From contig JAQGBZ010000322.1 in NCBI GenBank assembly GCA_034687125.1, positions 1 through 64,000 on the forward strand: DNA of 64,000 nt. The letters run 5' to 3'. This DNA comes from Neelides folsomi (lineage: Eukaryota; Arthropoda; Collembola; Neelipleona; Neelidae). Below, in pieces: positions 59,855-64,000 of the stretch; within the stretch, counting starts at the first letter, position 1, and the number at the start of each line of letters is the position of its first letter. The notes below the pieces were generated by a model. That model was not told where the DNA came from. It worked only from the letters and a program-made list of their open reading frames with translations, and did not search any database. The position numbers and the translations under genes were made by a program.

Positions 59855-62007
59855 ATGGTTTCTTCAATTCTCCAAAGACATCAATTGACCATTTTGATGG
59901 TCACTTGGTTATCTTACGCCATAATTTACTTTCTTCGCAAACCCCTCGGTGTAATTAAGCCCAGTCTTGAATCGGAATTCAAGCTGAGCAAAACAGAATT
60001 GGGATGGCTCGACGTTTCTCTTCTCCTTCCCTACGCACTAGTCCAAATAAGTAGTAGCCAAATCGGAGACCGATTCGGGTCAAGACTCACAATTGCCCTT
60101 TGCCTCAGCATCGCCGGCTCTGCCATGTTTACATTCGGATTTTGGTCTTCTTATTCCATTCTTCTTCTTGTGATGTTTATTAATGGTGCAATGCAAGGAC
60201 CATGTTGGGTAAATTAAATTTAATTACAATTTACTAACTTTATTTATTAATTTAACTACATTTAACTATCTGTATTTATAAAATTAACTACATTCAACTA
60301 ACCGTATAATTTATTATTTTAACTATTCTCCCAGCCACAGATCTTGGCAGACGAGTTTTTAATTTACCTTATTTCTTCTCAGATAAACAAAACATATTAT
60401 AAATGCATGAAAACAAGATAAATTTTTTGAAATATCTGGATAATGCAATTAATGTGAGACACAGGTTCTTATGGCACTGCACAAAAAACATATAGTTTGT
60501 TTTAAAATTAAAAATAGTTTTATAGAGATTTTCATATATGCATTTTACTTATTTTAATGTGAGAAAATAGGGTAACATTGTCAAATAACATGTAATTTTT
60601 TTAAAGCGAATTGCCACTTTAAAAAACAGTTACTTGGTGTTCATTTAGGGAAATTTTCGTCTGCCTAGATCCGTGGCTGGGAGAATACATTTAACTACAA
60701 AAAAACTACTACATTTTAACTGTATTAATTAATTTAAGTAATTATATTTAACTAACTGTATTTGTTATTTAAACTACATTTAACTAACTATTTATAAATT
60801 TAACTACACATAACTAATTAATTTATCAATCTTATTAACTCTAATTATTTATTAATTTAGCGATTTTATTAACTTTTAAATCCTAAGATGATCATTATTT
60901 TGATTAATTAACTTTAAATATTTAATTTTATTTAATTTTAGCCCGCATGCTGCAAAGCAGTTTGTGCTTGGTTTCCCGATTCTCGTCTAAATACAATTGT
61001 TGGAATCATGTCAACTTCTGTATTTGTTGGTGGAGCGGCCGGAACAGCTTTGGCCGTTCATCTCCAATCAACCTACGGTTGGCGAATGGTCCATGTACCT
61101 GCAGCATTAATAGCCGTCGTTCTTGCACTTCTCGTCTATTGTGTCCTTTTAACTCCAGAAGAACGCCACATGACCATACCAGGAAAAGAATCAACACTTC
61201 CGACTAAAATCGGAGACGACAACGTGCCAAGGAAAAGATCTTGTTGGGACTTGTGGAGAATTCCAGCCGTTTTTGAAATCTCAATGACAGTTCTTTGCTT
61301 AAAAGTTGTCCGTTATTGCATGTTCATGTGGCTCCCAATGTACCTGTCTCATTCTCTCCATTATTCTGTGGCCCAAGCAGGGATGTTTTCAACTATTTTT
61401 GATATTGGTGGGAGCATCGGGTCACCTGCAATGGGTTTGATCCTGGATAGGAAATTCAAAGATAGGACTCTTCTTGGGCTCACCATCTTTGTCTCTTTTA
61501 GCACTTTGAGTATTGCTCTTTTTTCATGGACTGCTCAGATGGGTTTTGCCCAAAATGCCATTTTTATGTTTTTGGCTGGAGCGAGCAATGGAGGAGCTGA
61601 TTCGCTTTTGGCTGGATCTGTTTCGATGAAAATGGGTGAAGCGAACGGAATGAGGTAAAAATATTAAAATATAATTTAAATCAAGATTATATTAAAATTA
61701 AATACAATTTGAGATTTTTTAAGATTTTAATTGTGATTAAGTAATTTAAATAGTAATGATTCATTTGTTCAGATTGGGTGCAGCAGTAACTGGGCTTATC
61801 AATGGACTTGGAACTATGGGTGCGGTGATTGAAGGTCCCATCGTTGGATTCATTTCTGATCATTATGGTTGGGACGCAATGTTTACTTTAATGATCATTT
61901 TGTCTGCCATTGCCAGTGGGATGGTTTTTAAGGCTATGACCATCCAGAGGAAAATTGATCGCTCGGTGATTGAACCACACAATGAAAAGATTTTGCTCTT
62001 AACTTAG
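59855..62007 (+). CDS. SLC37/OPA-family phosphate-ester transporter-like MFS
   Basis: Three exons, 59855-60208, 60942-61654 and 61773-62007, give 433 aa. It is a major facilitator with about 12 membrane segments, most like the SLC37 / GlpT-UhpT group that exchanges phosphate for sugar- or glycerol-phosphates. Evidence includes the first helix WLSYAIIYFLRKPLGVIKPS with the arginine-lysine after TM1, as in SLC37 (YSLYYFNRKTF). The loop 2-3 MFS signature is GDRFGSRLT. Also seen are FINGAMQGPCWPACCKAVC, AVHLQSTYGWR, a cytosolic middle loop (PEERHMTIPGKES) and GPIVGFISDHYGW near the end. Which SLC37 subtype is uncertain. Intron 1 carries a 364-bp MITE. It starts 238 bp after the SNX stop on the same strand. 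Confidence 0.85.
60324..60687. mobile_element. MITE, 364 bp, TTCTCCCAGCCAC termini
   Basis: The left end CTCCCAGCCACAGATCTTGG is matched by the complement of the right end (CTCCCAGCCACGGATCTAGG) over about 33 bases with three or four mismatches. Both ends abut TA. The inner 290 bp has no frame and no transposase. It lies in SLC37 intron 1, in the middle of a TTAACTACATTTAACTA-type repeat that continues on both sides (60225-60320 and 60690-60830), consistent with insertion into that repeat. Confidence 0.85.
60690..60830. repeat. Degenerate TTTAACTAACTGTA repeat
   Basis: Eight or so imperfect TTAACTAC/TTAACTAACT units; the same repeat is present at 60225-60320 on the other side of the MITE. 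Confidence 0.65.
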
Positions 62008-64000
62008 AATTTATTGTTATTGAGTTTTATTAAATTCATTGTTATTGAATTTATTTCTTACCTTTTAAATTTAGTTAAATAACATAAATGTATTATCCAA
62101 TTAGTTTAGTTATTTTACAGAATATATCTATTTCACATGTATATAGGAGGGAAATCCTCATTTGAATGTATGACGAAGAATAGCAGATTTATCAAATTGT
62201 ATTTTAGCTTTGTAATCAAATAAAACTTGTATATTTGCTCATGATAATTAAATGCTTTTAATTCAATATCTGTCAAATTTTAGTTTTATAACTTTATACT
62301 TCTCATCTTATTTATTTCAGTGTTGATTTCAATGTTGATTTCAATATTGAATATTTTTATTAACATGTTTAGATAATAAATTTGATTATTATATAGCATT
62401 TTACCTAAATGCAGAAAATGTAATTGAATGTAATTGAAATGTTTTATGACAAAGTTTATTTATTAAAGATTTATCAAAACCTAATTGCAAATCTGTGTGT
62501 ATTTCTTATTGGGATTTTCGCGTTTATTATTTGGGCTAATAAGGTCAGGTATTTTATTAATGATTTCTGAAGTTCAACAAGCCCCGAATTTATTTCTTTG
62601 GTTTGGTAAGTAGGGAGAAGTTCTAGTTTTTTGAGATCATTGTTAAGATAATGATGTTTACATGTTTTTAATTCCACTTTACATCAAACTCGCAAACTTT
62701 ATTATATGTCTAGCCAATCTTATATTATGTATGAAATCTTATATTATGTGTTCATTATCATATCTTCGCATGTGCGAGTAATTGCGCACAAAGTAAATGA
62801 AAATGAGCTAACGTTCTTTTCAGTCCAAACCTGAATTCATCAATTCCACTTCCCAACTCACTCAAATGAGAATTAAATATTCCAAAAACTCGACTTGGGT
62901 TTAATGTTTACAATTTCCCTACATTTATTGCCATTTATTAGACAGACCACTTACTTGAAAAACTTGATTACATTCCAATACTGAGAACCAAAATCCAAAA
63001 AAGACTCAAATTGAATGAATTCATGGATTTAAATCATTTAAATATTTACAAGGGATTTTGTACAAGTACAAATACAACAGAAACATTTGACGATGTGGAT
63101 CCTAATTATAATTATTTAAATATTCAATTATAATATAAATTTTGAAAATATTTAATGGAGTTTTTATAAGCATGCGAATCTCATGCATTACCTTAACATG
63201 GTAAACTTTCTAAAATCAAGTATTGTTTGGAAATTGTTTATCAACATGAACCAAAGACAATATGAATGTCGTTAAAATTCATATAAAGTATGAATGTATT
63301 CTTTTTTATTAGCTATTAAACATATACCATACATGTACCTAATATTATTTTTAATGTACTAAAAATGTATATAGTATATTATATTAAATTGTATATGTAT
63401 GTACTTATGTATGTACCATATATGTATATGTTTCCTATTTGGATACGGTAGCATGTTTCTTAATTTTTAATTCATTTTCATTGGTTGTCAAAAAAGTCAA
63501 AATTGTCATTTAACAATAAAGTTCTTTTGTAATATGACAATTCTTTCAAATGACTTTTATACATGTAGTTAAAGTTTTAAAGTTATTTTTTATCTATTTG
63601 TATGTGATTAATAGAATGTTACATTGTGGTCCACACAACTTCCCCCAGTTCCCACAAGCTATATACGAATAATATTTTTTATATTTTCGATACTGAAATA
63701 AGTATCTGCCTAATACTACAGTATATACTGCTAACTAAATATAATGTATAAAGTAAAGTATAGGTTATTGGATACAACCCATTGTAACCCAACCCAAGAC
63801 TTTTGAAGATAATTTTGAAGAGGAAATTCGATTCGTTCCATGGCAGTTATTCGCTCAATTCCTTGTCTTCCTTTTTTATTCTTCGTCTCTCAAAGAAATC
63901 ATTAATGCATGGAATGGGTTTTGAGGAGTCTAAATATTAAATCCGTAGCTTTACGGTTCTTCATCCAACAAACAACCATGTAATTCAAAATCGAACATTT
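62008..64000. other. Right flank without supported gene
   Basis: An AATAAA at 62219-62224 probably ends the SLC37 transcript. The rest is AT-rich with TATGTA-type words at 63300-63430. A 67-codon minus-strand frame at 62474-62677 has no recognisable features. Confidence 0.5.

Noticed and set aside
62474-62677. 67-codon minus-strand frame in the right flank
   Set aside because: Short, no motif, no neighbours that splice to it in phase.
1-64000. CRISPR arrays, viral genes, transposase or reverse-transcriptase genes, bacterial operons
   Set aside because: None seen. Repeats are irregular simple or tandem runs without unique spacers, and genes have spliceosomal introns throughout.

Overview
This is a eukaryotic, AT-rich window with compact multi-exon genes. 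Splice sites are GT-AG and most introns are 50-250 bp. The proteins are clearly metazoan, and an arthropod is the best guess. The grounds are an insect-like amphiphysin BAR domain, a DUF229 membrane phosphatase-fold protein, a secreted protein with two cysteine modules, and short (TTAGG)-type interstitial repeats. I cannot name the species. Exons below were traced by hand from splice signals, reading frame and remembered family sequences.

Layout, left to right. (1) 1.4-14.6 kb, minus strand: the 5' part of amphiphysin (BAR domain), with an 8.2 kb first intron; the gene runs off the left edge. (2) 15.5-25.1 kb, a dense housekeeping block: NUBPL (-), XPNPEP1 (+), RPB7/POLR2G (-), GLO1 (+) and a small single-pass membrane protein (-). 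(3) 25.0-31.3 kb: HMCES/SRAP (-), with a decayed duplicate of its second exon inside intron 1, and a DDAH-like gene (+) that lacks the expected catalytic cysteine. (4) 33.4-37.1 kb: a secreted protein with a furin-type site (+) and a DUF229 protein (-). (5) 38.0-40.0 kb: PSMB1 (-) and LSM2 (+). (6) 41.0-43.6 kb: an Lmx1-type LIM-homeodomain gene (-), followed by about 14.5 kb without a convincing gene, probably its regulatory territory. (7) 58.1-62.0 kb: an SNX22/24-like PX protein and an SLC37-like transporter on the same strand, only 238 bp apart. (8) The last 2 kb holds no gene I can support.

Four gene pairs are head to head (NUBPL/XPNPEP1, RPB7/GLO1, HMCES/DDAH-like, PSMB1/LSM2), with 258-990 bp between start codons, so shared promoters are likely. 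No functional pathway ties the neighbours together; the grouping looks like ordinary compact housekeeping synteny. Mobile DNA is limited to short non-autonomous inverted-repeat elements (MITEs). One recurrent family is 76-80 bp with CAGGGTG termini; single elements of about 122 bp and 364 bp also occur. No CRISPR array, rRNA, convincing tRNA or viral gene was seen.
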